Part shown: in pieces, positions 11,853 through 22,819 of the stretch
Layout: each line of letters starts with the position of its first letter
Numbering within the stretch: position 1 is the first letter of the stretch
Origin: Pezicula radicicola
Taxonomy: Eukaryota > Ascomycota > Leotiomycetes > Helotiales > Dermateaceae
Assembly (NCBI GenBank): GCA_003008705.1
Contig: PDUO01000055.1
Span: 119,035 to 183,034 of the forward strand
Reading direction: 5' to 3'
Length of the DNA stretch: 64,000 nt
Notes under the pieces: generated by a model
Seen by the model: the letters and a program-made list of their open reading frames with translations, nothing else
What the model was told of the DNA's origin: nothing
Database searches by the model: none
Made by a program: the position numbers and the translations under genes

Positions 11853-12194
11853 TGGAGGATTATTACGCTCACTTGGGCCAAAACTCTTCCGACATTCGGA
11901 AAGCCTTTTCTGCCGGTAAAATCAGATAGGCTCCCTATAAATATAGGCTAGCCTCCCTAAGAATATAAGTTGTACCTTCCCTAAAAATATAAGCTATAGT
12001 ACCCTGAAAATATAAGTTGTAGTACGCCGAAAAATACAAGCTGTAATACCCTGAAAATATAGGCTTTAGTGCCATAAAGTATAGGCTATACTATATTCTT
12101 AGGGCTCTACTCCTTACCGCCTTGAAAGCGGTAAGAATAAAATGCTATTTTTAGAACGGGAAGAGTTTTGGCCAGTGAGCGTAATAATCCTCCA
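11853..12194. mobile_element. Tc1/mariner-type MITE, copy 1
   Basis: A 342-bp non-coding element is flanked by TA on both sides (11851-11852 and 12195-12196). Terminal inverted repeats of about 38 bp begin TGGAGGATTATTACG on the left and end CGTAATAATCCTCCA on the right, differing by a 2-base deletion and few changes. The interior has about six diverged direct repeats of roughly 20 bp around the words ATATAAGCTGTAGTACCCT. A second copy with the same ends and the same internal repeats lies at 61954-62224. TA flanks with TIRs fit a non-autonomous Tc1/mariner-like element. Confidence 0.8.
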
Positions 12195-14339
12195 TACTCG
12201 TGGACACCCCACCCTGCTGCACTACTACAGTTGTTGGACGACACAAATGTCAACAATGACACCACTCGGAGTCTAATAAGCACCTTTAGGAAATTCTCCT
12301 TAAACAAGGAAGGTGTGCAATTTGATTGTGACTTATGTCGGTCGTGTATAGTCTGGCAGAAGACAAAGACTATGCCGAGTGTGCCTCCAACGACATGTCC
12401 ACCCTCCTGGGTTGGAAATGGGGGATGTATATCGCGTGCCTACTTATAGTTCCAAATTCAGTATACTTTGGACACAATTGCTGAGAATAAGATAACTGAT
12501 GACACTATTTGAGAGGCCTCGAAGTCCACTGTTAAAGGTGCTAGTCGCGATACCTAAAGAAGATAAGCAGAGCGAGCTCTCCTAAGTAGCAAGCTCTTAA
12601 TTCGATAGAATGGAGGTAGATTAGGTAGCTAATAGCTGAACTACTCTTTCTAAAATTACATACTTTTTAGGCGTACACCTCTATCTTATATACTATAGTT
12701 TTTTTAGCCTCTATCTTATAGACGACAAATGTAGTATATAAGATAGTGGCGCATAAGACTTATAGTATTCACAGCAAAAAGTATTTATATTTCTTATATA
12801 AGATATTTACTGTTAAATTAGCTTTTTAGGTTATAACTACTTTATAATTGCTTACATACAACCTCTGCCCTTGGATATACCACAACTCCTAGCTATTGCC
12901 TAGGAAAGTAATCGTAGCAATTATATAATTAATTAATGTCAGCCGGAATTCAGGTGACTTATGGACACGTTTCAGCCCATGTTTTATGTGTATATATACC
13001 TACTTTAGACCTCACTTTATTCTACAATCGAGTCAACCTCCAAAAGTCTGATAATTAACAGCAGGCGATCCTAAGATATTAGAAGTCCTTAATTATAATA
13101 TACATACAAAGGTAACAAGCATAATTATACACTTTTACTATTCCTTTACTACAGCCCCTAAATCAACAAAAGATTATAAATAAAGGTAATTTATAAACAT
13201 TGTAAGGTGCAAAGCGTAGAGGCATCACGGTTGTTTCCTTTATAAAAGTTAAATCGCTGTTTTACTATTATAGATATATCCTTTAGATAGACTTTTCAAA
13301 TCGCTTCTCTAGTTACTTAAGGCCCATCTATAGCGCTACCAAAGGTAGTTAGCATTGTTCTCCAAAGTAGTCTCAACCTAAGGTAAGCATTTGTAGTGCT
13401 TAGCTTAGTAGAGAGTTAGAGTTCATATAAGCACGTAATATATAAATTATTTAGTAATTTTTACTTGTTTCCGAGGTCGTATGTTTATTTTATAATAGAG
13501 GATAAAGACGCCATGCGTATTAAAGGTCGACTATTTATATGCAACTATACACAATATTTAGCTCCTAACTATTTTCTTTCTACTACTTTAAGCGTATACT
13601 AAAGAGCAACAACATAATCTAATCTACTAAATTAAATTTCGGCTTACTACTCTTGTTACCAAAGTGTAATACCTTCATTTCTAGTAAACTTCTTACGTTT
13701 CACAGAAGGGGATAGTAGTTAGGTAGAAAGGATGTAGTAGATTTGATTGCGATTTGGTTGCGTATACTCATCGATAGATGAGTAGCGCTTGCACGGTGCG
13801 CCATTGCTTTTCTCGAACTGGTCTGTTTAAGATCCTGCAAATATATCGCTTTATTAGAAATTCACTCTCACTGGCCTTGGCTGTGACGATTATGGGTATT
13901 CTTTAAGTTCCCTAGGTATAGAGAAGGTTCAAAAGCTTGATCTTCTAGTCATTATAGAAGCGGCAGCCATTCTGACTACTTCGTCTGGCCGCACCAGGTC
14001 TTAATGTTTAAAATGTGGCGTATATAATAGAGTTTACTTGTTACCTGATCCGTCTAGGATTTACTCGAGAGTTCACCAGAAACGGCAGGATGCACTAGTC
14101 CCTAATTACTCCAGGTTTGGGAATGCAATATATTCTAGTTGCGTGCCAAACAGCTCGACGCATGCGACTTTTAGGAGCCTGGATTCCTAAGATCTACTAC
14201 TTAGTTTCTCAAGTTCTGGGGAACTCCATTTAGACAAGCTTAGTCTATAGTCCTTATAGCATATTTATATATTGTACTGCGTTTTGCCCCGTACAAGAAT
14301 AGATTTGACTCGGAAAAGCCTTAGGAGAAATAAACGCAA
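12195..14339. other. Degenerate region with possible LTR
   Basis: A short open stretch follows the MITE (12197-12449) but matches nothing I know. Near 12660-12760 a TATCTTATATACTA word and its reverse complement form a small hairpin. 12937-13060 may be a solo LTR (listed separately). The remainder is stop-rich in all frames. Confidence 0.45.
12937..13060 (+). repeat. Possible LTR of a copia-type retroelement
   Basis: A 124-bp segment starts TGTCAGCCGG and ends ATAATTAACA (TG..CA borders). It contains a TATA-like GTATATATACC and the word CTACAATCGAGTCAA, a composition like short fungal Ty1/copia LTRs. No matching partner LTR or target duplication is visible, so this is tentative. Confidence 0.35.
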
Positions 14340-15537
14340 ATGATTTCTAACGCTACTCCTATGGTAGGTGGAAATTTTCTTCTTCATTTATTCGTAAAGA
14401 GGCATACTAACTGGTAGGAGGTAGTTGAATGGGGTTTTGTAACCCTTAGCCTTGCTGTTGTAGTTTTAAGACTATATGTTCGCCTCCAGTACCATCGTAG
14501 GAGTTTCAATGTTTCGGACTACTTTGTGATATGCGGCTGGTTCATTTCTGCGGGCGCTGTGGCATGCGATACACAGTTGTGGCACCTTGGAGCTATGAAT
14601 ATATACAATCAATTTACGGATGAGCAAGAGGTGAACGTACTTAAGGTAATTTTATATTAATTTCTGTTGATGTACTTAGCTAACCCGGATCTGATATCTA
14701 GGTTGCCTATGCTGATGACCTTCTCTACGATATAGCATTCTTTCTACCTAAATTTAGTCTGCTTGCTCTCTACTACAACATTGTCTCACCGGCATTCCCG
14801 AACGTTCGAATCGCCCTATACATTTTAACGGGATATGTTACAGTATGTACTACTACGGTAGTGTGCATTGATTTTTTTTTTTGCAAAGATGTGCCTACAA
14901 ACTGGTACGACGTCCTTCGAATGAAGTCACTTCTTGCTCTAGTTAAAATATAACTTATACTTGTTGGGGTAGGTCACTCGATTTTAGCGAATGCCACATA
15001 TACATACAATCGAAGCATGTCGGTTACATTAATTGGAGTTTTAATATATCTTCCGATATCTTTAGTTAGTATATTCTAGTTAGTGCTATACATCAGGCGC
15101 TAATATAGCTACTAACTTAGTTTTTGTGCTTCCATTCTTCCTTCTTCGACATCTTCGCATGTCTCAGAGCCAAACAATAGGAGTTTGGGCGACGTTCTTA
15201 CTCGGAATAATCACAATGTTATGTAGCATAGCGCGCTTTCTCGTCCTTACCTTCGTTCTTCTTATTGACTATGTTCCAATCTGTACGTATGCCCGCTCCC
15301 AATCTTACATAGCTACCTTCTTGCTGAAGCCCTTTTTTCTATAATCTAGATGTCTTATTTGCGATGGAAGTCAATGTTTCATTAATCATAGTCAGCCTTC
15401 CTGTACTAAAGCCACTTCTGCCTTCCTCCGGCATCAGAACGCGACCAACGTTAGCACTGAAAAAAATCAGTAACCTATGCTCCCGTGGAGACTCGAATAC
15501 TAATAAATCTCTACCTACTCTTTCAACAATGTGTTAA
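14340..15537 (+). CDS. Fungal rhodopsin-domain membrane protein (copy 2)
   Basis: This is an intact six-exon gene for a 298-residue seven-helix protein of the same broad family as 8581-10005, but only distantly similar to it. Exons: 14340-14363, 14418-14645, 14702-14904, 14973-15064, 15121-15282, 15350-15537; phases agree throughout. Landmarks are VTLSLAVVVLRLYVR (helix 1), SDYFVICGWFISAGAVACDT, and FFLPKFSLLALYYNI. After these come the extracellular NWSLDFSEC and YINWSFNISSDIFIFVLPF, which is read across an intron. The last are GVWATFLLGIITMLCSIARF and SLIIVSLPVLKPLL. The short hydrophilic tail ends SLPTLSTMC. The first exon codes only eight residues. I infer a membrane sensor or receptor-like function; no ligand is known. 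The gene is easily missed because no exon exceeds 230 nt. Confidence 0.85.
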
Positions 15538-16451
15538 TTATGCACCAAGCTATTTATTTGCCTTATATTCTAAATCTCTACTACTTTAATATTTATTTAA
15601 TTGTTTCTTTTGCTATTTGAGTTTCATGGCCGTACTTGGCAGAATTGTCTCATGATGTTGCTCTATGTGACTTTTGACTATATCATTTCCCGCCTGACGC
15701 GGCTCACATCCCATGCCTGTCTGTACCTGATATTTTAATCTAGGAGACAACGATCAAATTTTATAAGGGCATCGCCGCTAATGCTACTCCAAAGGTCAAA
15801 CTTGCGAACCCTTGGCTTATAACATCTAACCACTCGCTTATAAGGTGGTCCCAAGATTTCATCAGAAACGCAAGGAGCAGATCCCGTGCCGCGAGTTAAC
15901 GGAGTCAATAATCGAGAAATTTGAGAAGGTGGATGGGGAATGCCGCAGCCGTGCAGCCATGCTGTCTAACACACTTGCCAGGTGGTTGCGAGAATGGAGG
16001 GATCACCAGGGTGCTCAAGAAGAGAGTCTGAGAACCCTTCGCATAAGGCAGGGAATACCTGGAGCAGTCAGTGAAAGCTGTGACCATTGTTGACCAAGGA
16101 TGGTGTGCCAAAATACACCGCCAGAAGTGGAATCAAGCCAGGGGAGAGAAAATTTCATAGGGATTCAGCTTTATCCACACAACCTGATATCACCTCTCGG
16201 AGCGGCACTACAACAAGGCGCCGCGGACCTTCGTCTCCAAAGAGGCCACGATCTCGTACACTCTAAAGGGGTCAACTCCGAATTTTGGATCGACACCATT
16301 AATGGGCCCGGGTATGTCAGCTTAAAGTGCTTCGATATACCCGCTCCTTATCTTTTGATGTCGAAGAGAAATGACGTAGTAATGCACAACCTGTAGCCAC
16401 TGTTATAGGCGTGAGTATAGAGAAGGTTTCGTGGGCAACAGAATATTATTT
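15538..16451. other. Intergenic region with one unassigned ORF
   Basis: An 82-codon ORF at 15845-16093 (plus) reads as a charged helical peptide (IIEKFEKVDGECRSR) but has no family match I can name and no supported splice partners. The rest shows nothing. Confidence 0.4.
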
Positions 16452-17101
16452 TTATCTTTGGTATCGAGTTCTCACACTTTCGTCCCAATTCGCAGGTGAT
16501 ATAATATCAGTGTTATTTCTGGATCTGGGAGGGAAAGAGTGAATATCGTTTTCCAAGGTTTTGTTACATATCGCAATAGAGAAAGTCTTCGCAATAGAGA
16601 AAATCTTCGCAATGAGCTCAGACTTATGGAGATGAACTCCCACGCGGTAATGTCGTATCATGTCGCTCACCGGCTCATATAGGATGTCACAGACGGCCTG
16701 GAAATTGATAGTATGGTAATGCTGGATTTGTGTGGCTAGCCACTCCAGATCTCTGTTATGCCATCTTGTGTTGTTGTGTGCCGTCTCCGCCGACTGCTCG
16801 TCTCCGAGGTGGATCAGGTACCTCGTTTTCGTTGTTCCGATTCCGGCTACTCGGATGCTTTGGGTTGCGTTGTCATTTTGGAGGGCAATTTTAATGTAGT
16901 TACTAGCCGCGTTGGTTGGCATGTACCGCGTGAAGTCCTATTATTCAGTTCCTGGTAGAGATCTGCAGCGTATCCACAAGCGATAAGAGTGTGGGTGGTC
17001 TCTTTCCATTTCACAAGGAGACCTAAAGGATGTGGATTCTCAGCGTTACAAGCTCCAAGATCAGCGTGCATTCTGGAGATAGGTTGTAAAGGGAAGGACA
17101 C
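16452..17101 (-). pseudogene. Unknown protein gene, broken by a frameshift
   Basis: Two minus-strand frames appear to belong together. 17101 down to about 16940 reads HADLGACNAENPHPLGLLVKW ... AADLYQELNN, and from about 16940 to 16452 another frame continues DFTRYMPTNAASNYIKIALQ and on to a stop. The switch at about 16935-16945 needs a one-base shift and no intron fits. The second part holds an 18-nt duplication giving AKIFSIAKTFSIAI. Composition is coding-like (near 50% GC, both strands partly open). I do not recognise the family. It may be a decayed lineage-specific gene or part of a transposon. Confidence 0.4.
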
Positions 17102-17849
17102 GATCAGAACGCAGTGCTCGATCCATACCAGCTATACATTACCGAACTGGCACCACTACCATTCACATCCTATGTTAATAAATTTAAAACCATTATCTCC
17201 ATCTCATCTAGCCTTTTACGAAATTGAGGAGGTGGTCTATCGAGTCAGAGGGCGTGGAAGCAGACGGCACGGCTTCACTCCTCGGTTTAATGGTTCTTAT
17301 CGAAGATGCTGAACTGCTTCATGGCCATTATCAGCTATTCTAGAGGAAGTTACAGCTACCTACCGGGGGCCATTTCTGGAGCCATTTCTGCTGCGCCTCC
17401 CTCCTAAATCACGTGTATCATGTTTTGCCTGAGGATAAATACGGCAGCCAATGTAGACTAGGCCAATTTTGACTTAGGCCTAAAGTGACCCCTCTAACCC
17501 GTCCCTCCTAATCTAAGCCAAAAATCCAACACTCACTTTTGCCTAGGACATATGTTTAGAAGTCAACGTTGATAAGGATGTGACGAGACCAATAACGTCG
17601 GCTATAGGCCTTAACCATTCACTCTACGGCCTCGCCCTTCTTCTACGAGAAGATGGCTAAGAGAACGGTAGGCCTTACATAGGTGTTTAAGAATTACAGG
17701 GAGTAGGAGCCTCCTCTATACAAATAGACGACTTGCCTACGTACTCCGCTAAAGCTTTCTCCGCTATTATACAAAGCCTCCGTTAAGGAGCTTCTAGAGA
17801 TAGGTACAATTAGAGCTAGCTCTTCTATAGCCGATATTCATAATACGAT
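17102..17849. other. Degenerate region, nothing recognised
   Basis: Stop-rich in all frames with many CTA/TAG triplets; probably the 5' part of the mutated DUF2786 repeat copy that follows, but no domain can be read. Confidence 0.4.
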
Positions 17850-18844
17850 AGTTCTATAGATTAAAAAATATCTTAAGTGTAGTAACCTCCCTATACACTA
17901 GAAGCAGAGGCTAAAGTAGTACTTTATTTAGCGTCACGGTTAATAGGACGGTACAATGTATTATAAGCTGAGGTCCTTGCTTATAAACTATTAGAGTTAT
18001 ATCGACACTCTATGCTACGCTATAAAATGCTTTTTCGACTATAAGTTCTATTCAACTACCAACTACTCGGCCTTAGAATTAACTTTCTATGGCATTACAG
18101 AGAATACAGCCGCTGCTGCCATGTCGTTCGAGATAGCATATAACTTGACTGCTGAATGGGCTAGGCCTTACAAGGGTGTTGGTAGCAAAATAGCTACTTA
18201 CTCGGTATTTCCGACGAGCTACATAGGATGGCGAAGAAAGAGAAGGGTACCGAGGAAGTTCAGGCGAAGAAAGCGGAGAGGAACGGCATCGCTGCCAAGG
18301 TGAAGCAAGAGGAAGCTGAGAGATAGGTGTAGTTGGGCCGTTTAACTCCTTTCCCCGAACCAGCAACAAGTGCCGATACCAGTGGTGGCATTAACGGTGG
18401 CCGCGCTCTCCCCCACGATGACGCCTGCAATATGATGTGGTTGGACTCAGAGGGAATTGAAGATGACCGCTTCGACGGTGCTCCTGGGTCTCCAGATGAG
18501 AAAGCTGATGAGAGTAGTGAAGACGATATCGAGCTCGACTTCAAAGTAGAAGACAAATATAGTGTCAACTCCTTCGGAGACTTGGACGAAGAGATAAGTA
18601 AGCTCATCAAGCCTGACCCACTATCATCCCAAGCTGCTTTTGGACTGTATTCTATACCACCTCCTGCGCCAAGAACCTAGAGTAACATTCCCTCTCCACT
18701 GCCGAAACGAGAGACAACACTGGCTAGTCCAGCCGGGACGGAGCAAAGGTCAAGTAAGCCAGTAGAATTAGAGCTAGAGCTGGAGTCGAAATGGGCCTCG
18801 CTCATTGTTGGATGTGTAATGGGACTCGATTGTAGAATGAAGTG
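17850..18844 (+). pseudogene. DUF2786/DUF7168-domain protein pseudogene
   Basis: This is the remnant of a fungal protein with an N-terminal DUF2786 domain and a following DUF7168-like domain, a family that is often multicopy. From 17895 one frame reads TLEAEAKVVLYLASRLIGRYNV, the DUF2786 core, then meets TAA at 17964. A second frame reads FFDYKFYSTTNYSALELTFY and TENTAAAAMSFEIAYNLTAEWA. At about 18185-18195 a one-base loss in an A-run shifts to NSYLLGISDELHRMAKKEK. That frame continues through TAG codons at 18324, 18330 and 18678 into an acidic tail ending MGLDCRMK at 18844. The stops fit C-to-T changes of CAG or CAA codons. Two frameshifts and four nonsense codons make it clearly dead. Confidence 0.7.
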
Positions 18845-19168
18845 AGGTCTAAAGACGGTATATATACATATAAAATAGGGGTAGGTGCGCGTACGATTCA
18901 TGCGCATAAACACGTATAAACAGCCTAATTTTCCTGTAACACACATGTAACTTGTCACCTTTCGCGCAATAGCCCCAATATTGCAGATGAATATCTCGAA
19001 GACAAAGGCGTAAAGCTTTACAACCTGTCAGCTAGAAGCACTGTGATACGGGATCGGAACGCATACAGCCAGGGAGTCAGGGATAACAAGAAGATCGGTG
19101 TGCATAGGAAGAGAATAAAAGAATGAGTGGTTTCTAGAGACGCGAAGGATCAAGCCTATGATGATTAC

Positions 19169-19405
19169 GGAGCCCGATAACTACCTTATTTTATAACTCG
19201 ATTTTCGTAAAAATATAACACTATAGTTAGTTATATTAGGAGTAAAAGATTAAGAAATACTATAATTCATAAAAGAATAACTTCTAGAAGTATTAATTTT
19301 AATATTATATTACTATAAAGTAAAATATATAGTAAAAAGTAAGTATTATAGTGTTTTCGCGAAAATTGAAAATCGAGTTATGAAATAAGGTAGTTATCGG
19401 GCTCC
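19169..19405. mobile_element. MITE-like element with 23-bp or longer inverted ends
   Basis: The left end GGAGCCCGATAACTACCTTA and the right end TAAGGTAGTTATCGGGCTCC are perfect reverse complements. The match continues inward, with a few mismatches, through ATAACTCGATTTTCG. The 237-bp body is AT-rich and non-coding. I could not identify a target-site duplication, so the superfamily is open. The surrounding 18845-19449 holds no gene. Confidence 0.75.
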
Positions 19406-19449
19406 GGAATGATGGCGCACAGGATCTTCGGCAACTACTTCCCAAAGCC

Positions 19450-20040
19450 CTAAACCTTAAAAAAAGCTTGGAACGGTACCAATTTCGCTCTTGCCAGGCA
19501 TATACAAAATATGTTGCCGGGCTTACCTCTACGGAAGATATAGATTCGTTGGGTTATCGAAATCCAGCCCCTGAGGTTTTCGAAAATAGTAAATGGGAGT
19601 CCCCGAAAGAGTTTCAGCGTGAGCTCGCAGCGACCTAGACACGATATGCACAGAGGCTGGCGGAAGAGATAGGTAGATCGCGGGCGAGAGAATGGATTTT
19701 CACCTAGGTCCATCTACCTATTAACAATGCGCTCGCACATGCTTATTAGTCGCCCTCCTTCCCTCCTCTGTATTACTGAATGAATCGTTTCATGCGAATC
19801 ACATGTCGTTGTTGAGTCAAACATCTCCTCAACTAAATCCGTGACCAGTGTCCGTACTAGCTGCTCCGTATCTTTAAACCCCTCCTCAAGCAGGCGGCGT
19901 TGTAGGACTAGTGCCATTTCCGGTCTCGAAAACACCCATAAAACAAGTGCTAGGCGTGCATTGCTGCTGGTGCGGAGAAGACCTGGGGAATTACGAATTT
20001 GGACGCAAGCAGCTGTGGCGCGAATTTGGCTTAATAATCA
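19450..20040 (-). pseudogene. Unassigned ORF pair split by one stop
   Basis: On the minus strand one frame is open from about 20040 to 19714 (LLRTSSNARLALVLWVFSRP, LQRRLLEEGFKDTEQLVRTL). It stops at TAG 19714-19716 and resumes at once in the same frame to 19450 (MDLGENPFSRPRSTYLFRQP). The first part looks like real coding sequence with amphipathic helices. The family is not recognised. The single TAG could come from CAG, as in other broken genes in this window, or the two parts may be unrelated. Confidence 0.35.
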
Positions 20041-20875
20041 ATAAGCCTCATGTTAAGGGATAGGGAACATGACGAATTACAGCAGCGAAAGACTGCACGG
20101 CTGAGGCTTGGGCTTCCGTCTTTGGACGCCGTCGCGTAATGTGGAGTTCCCTTTGCTGTAGCGCTTAGCCAGTGGTATTTTATTATTTTACTTGCCTTTT
20201 GCTAATAAGATCCAGTGGTGTCCTGTGGACGAATAATCGCCCGCTCTTTCCCCTGAACTTTTGCTGTCACTCATTCCAGCACTCGTCTTTGGAATTTTAG
20301 TTCCAGCCTCTCGGGCTGTCAGGCTGCGCCTCACCAGGGCTGATTGGAGTGGCTTGCGTATCGCGAGTTGGTGCCTTCGGTAAAATAAAAAGAAATGCCC
20401 TTCATTTAGCTGAATTTCAAGCCGGCGTCTAATTGATGTATTCGGGCTGGAAGTCATTCCTGTAAGAAGGTCACATCCTGATGACACATCTTCTAAACCA
20501 GGGACAGGCATATCCTAGGATTATGATCTGCATGGAGTATTGTTAAGGATCGATCGTCATCCAGATCCGCCTAAGGTTTGCTCGCCAGCTCTGCTATACC
20601 TAAATTACCGTGTTATCTTGGCAAGAAGCTTAAAAAGTGAGCGGGCTAGGTGATGGTGGGCGAATACCGGGAAATACTAGACTAAAACGGAAAGGCGTAG
20701 CATTCTCAGAGGCAGCCAGTCCGACGGATCTGTCCATGTGCCCAACGCCACAACTCAAGATGAGCTGGAGTTTGCGCGTTATCCGAATTCCCCAAAACCG
20801 ATATTAGGAGCCATCTCCACACACTTGAGGTCGACCAGACTTGCCCTGCTCGTCTTCAAATAGCTTCTTGACTCG
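20041..20875. other. Intergenic region, no supported gene
   Basis: One 107-codon minus-strand ORF (20188-20511) has no recognisable domain. The 20800-20875 stretch is the likely promoter and leader of the next gene. Confidence 0.4.
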
Positions 20876-21827
20876 ATGTTGAGGATGCTGGCACGAGAGC
20901 TGGCACGAGAACAACCAATGTCCTTGGCAATATCAGTGCTGCTATTATTCTCTTGTTGTCTTGCAGAACTTCTTCCCACTGCAGTTACTCCTTCTCCGAC
21001 CAGTCTGAGTCTTATCACCCCTGCCCCATCAGTGCGGGGAGTTCTTGCTCGTGGGGTCATTGACATACCTCAGTTTTGCGGTTTCAACTATTTTGACTCT
21101 ATTCACGGTCCATGGAATTGCATAGGAGGGAGCACCTGCTACTACAACACCGATCTGACCGGCGTAGGTTGCTGCAGTTCTGGGTACTGCAACTATGCAA
21201 CTGCATGCATTCCCTCGACCGAGATATCCACAGCGTCTTCGCGATATCAAGGACAGCCGTGGGTACTAACCTGGTAAGTTCAAGGCACTTCGCCTCCCAG
21301 TTGGCACCACACGCCTCTAACAAAAACCTGTTGGTAGTTCAGACAGCCAGGCACCAATTTGCGTTGTTGCGAGTTTTGATACATCGTTCTTCTCCTACGC
21401 GTGTGCAACTGCTTTTTTCTACTATTCAATCGTTCTGACGTCTCCTGGATCGGGAACTACGCCGCCTATAACGGGCACGAAAAGAATCACTGGTGGCACA
21501 ACGCCATTGTCTCCATCGATTACTTCCTCAACCAGCAAGCCCCCCAGCTCGGCGTCTGGTAGCACTTCTGGTAGTGGACATAGCAACACTGGAGCGATTG
21601 TTGGAGGTGTAGTTGGTGGTGTTTCTGGTGTGGCTTTTACAACGTTGTTGATCTGGTGGCTCATTACCCGATCGCGAAGGAAGAGTGACCAGACCCATCA
21701 AGAGAATAGCGAATACACAAGTGTGAGAGCAAAGAGCGAGCTCGATGCCGCAATCATTAACAAACCACACGAATTGGGTAGGATGTCTGGTACACATGAA
21801 CGGCCTATAGAACTGCCTGAAACTTAA
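20876..21827 (+). CDS. Cys-rich single-pass membrane (Mid2/WSC-like) protein
   Basis: This two-exon gene (20876-21273 and 21338-21827; intron donor GTAAGT) encodes up to 295 residues. The in-frame ATG at 20918 gives a cleaner signal peptide (MSLAISVLLLFSCCLA) and a 281-residue product, so it may be the true start. The ectodomain is Cys-rich: QFCGFNY, WNCIGGSTCYYNTD, VGCCSSGYCNYATAC, then across the intron LTCSDSQAPICVV and FSYACATAFFYYS. After this comes a Ser/Thr/Gly/Pro-rich stalk, a Gly-rich transmembrane helix (AIVGGVVGGVSGVAFTTLLI) and the basic stop-transfer RSRRK. The cytoplasmic tail of about 45 residues ends PIELPET. This layout is shared by many fungal cell-surface proteins with presumed wall-sensing roles; no enzyme motif is present. 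The assignment is by architecture, not by a specific ortholog. Confidence 0.8.
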
Positions 21828-22059
21828 CAAGCGGTAATATTAATTTTTTTAGGAGTATTGCTAGTTAAAATAGGCAGATCATACGGAAGCCGCTCTTTCT
21901 CAATGCAGATTATGCACTGGGTCTTCTCACAGACGAGAGTTGGGCTGTTTCCAAGAATTTCTGGATCTACTAAGTAGAAGCAATTCCTGTAACCGCAATT
22001 ATTGTGATTTATTGGGTCTAATGACAGCATTTACACAAGAGGTGCTTAACACAATCGGT
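21828..22059 (-). other. Possible zinc-finger-like tail of a transposon protein
   Basis: A minus-strand ORF ending just after the membrane gene reads SPTLVCEKTQCIICIEKERL. It resembles the Cys-rich segment found near the C-terminus of some fungal DUF3435-type (tyrosine-recombinase-like) proteins, but the His pair is missing. It is short, next to other transposon remnants, and only tentatively assigned. Confidence 0.3.
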
Positions 22060-22175
22060 TGATACCTTCCGCCGCAAGTCTCGATATTCCCGACAGTTCC
22101 GCAGGACATGATCTACAGTCTATCGTCCCTCACCGCACTCACATCGAGGGTCAGCTCGGACAAGGATTACCTCCT
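22060..22175 (-). mobile_element. Non-LTR (LINE) retrotransposon ORF2 tail remnant
   Basis: The minus strand reads RCECGEGR, a TAG stop, then TVDHVLRNCREYRDLRRK. This is the C-x-C-G ... H-V-L-x-x-C-x-x-Y motif near the end of fungal LINE ORF2 proteins. The stop fits CAG to TAG. Only this short segment is recognisable; the RT domain is not seen. Confidence 0.6.
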
Positions 22176-22269
22176 CCATTCAACTCGACAACGTGAGTTT
22201 AAACTGCTATAACCTTAGCGTATACCTTTTGTACAGGGTTGAACATGCTCTACAAACTTACTCGTTCGT

Positions 22270-22350
22270 CCCACAAGCTCGTTCAATTTGTGCAACTCCC
22301 TACTTCGACATCAAGCACACGAAAAATGCGTAATATCTCACGGATATGCG
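22270..22350 (-). repeat. Dispersed repeat fragment, related copy at 7079-7160
   Basis: The reverse complement of the 7079-7160 repeat, sharing ATATCCGTGAGATATTACGC and TTGAACGAGCTT with differences between. It is upstream, on the minus strand, of the LINE tail and may be part of the same or a nested element. Confidence 0.55.
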
Positions 22351-22819
22351 GCTCAACCTGTTCAATAATAGCGATTGAGCAAGAACGGCTTTTTGCAATC
22401 TGGCTCTTGCTTATTCTGCCCATGATTTAGAAGCATATACTAAGCAACATCGAATGTTTAGATGATTCACTAGCCACCCATTTGGACCCTCAAACTGCTC
22501 CAGCACTGAAACTTGCACCCTCCATTGTCTAACACATTCTTCAGAATAGCGTGGACCTCTTTTAGATCGTTCTGGTCCTTGCGGTTCTGTTCAGTTTGTA
22601 TCTCAGTTTTGTCGAGCGCAGGGTGGTTCTCAAATTTCAGGGAACGGAGGTTGTGTGGATTGTTGGCCCCTCGATAACTATAGAGAGACTTCGGAGACCT
22701 CGAAAGCTCTCAAGTGCTTGGAGACACTCTAATATCTTCGTGCTCCAGCTGACATAGAGTTTCACATGTCCCAAGTGACGTTGCGGTGACAATTGGATAA
22801 GGAAGCACCGGATTACGCT

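Noticed and set aside
12168..12449. 93-codon plus-strand ORF
   Set aside because: Its start lies in the right inverted repeat of the MITE and the rest shows no family feature.
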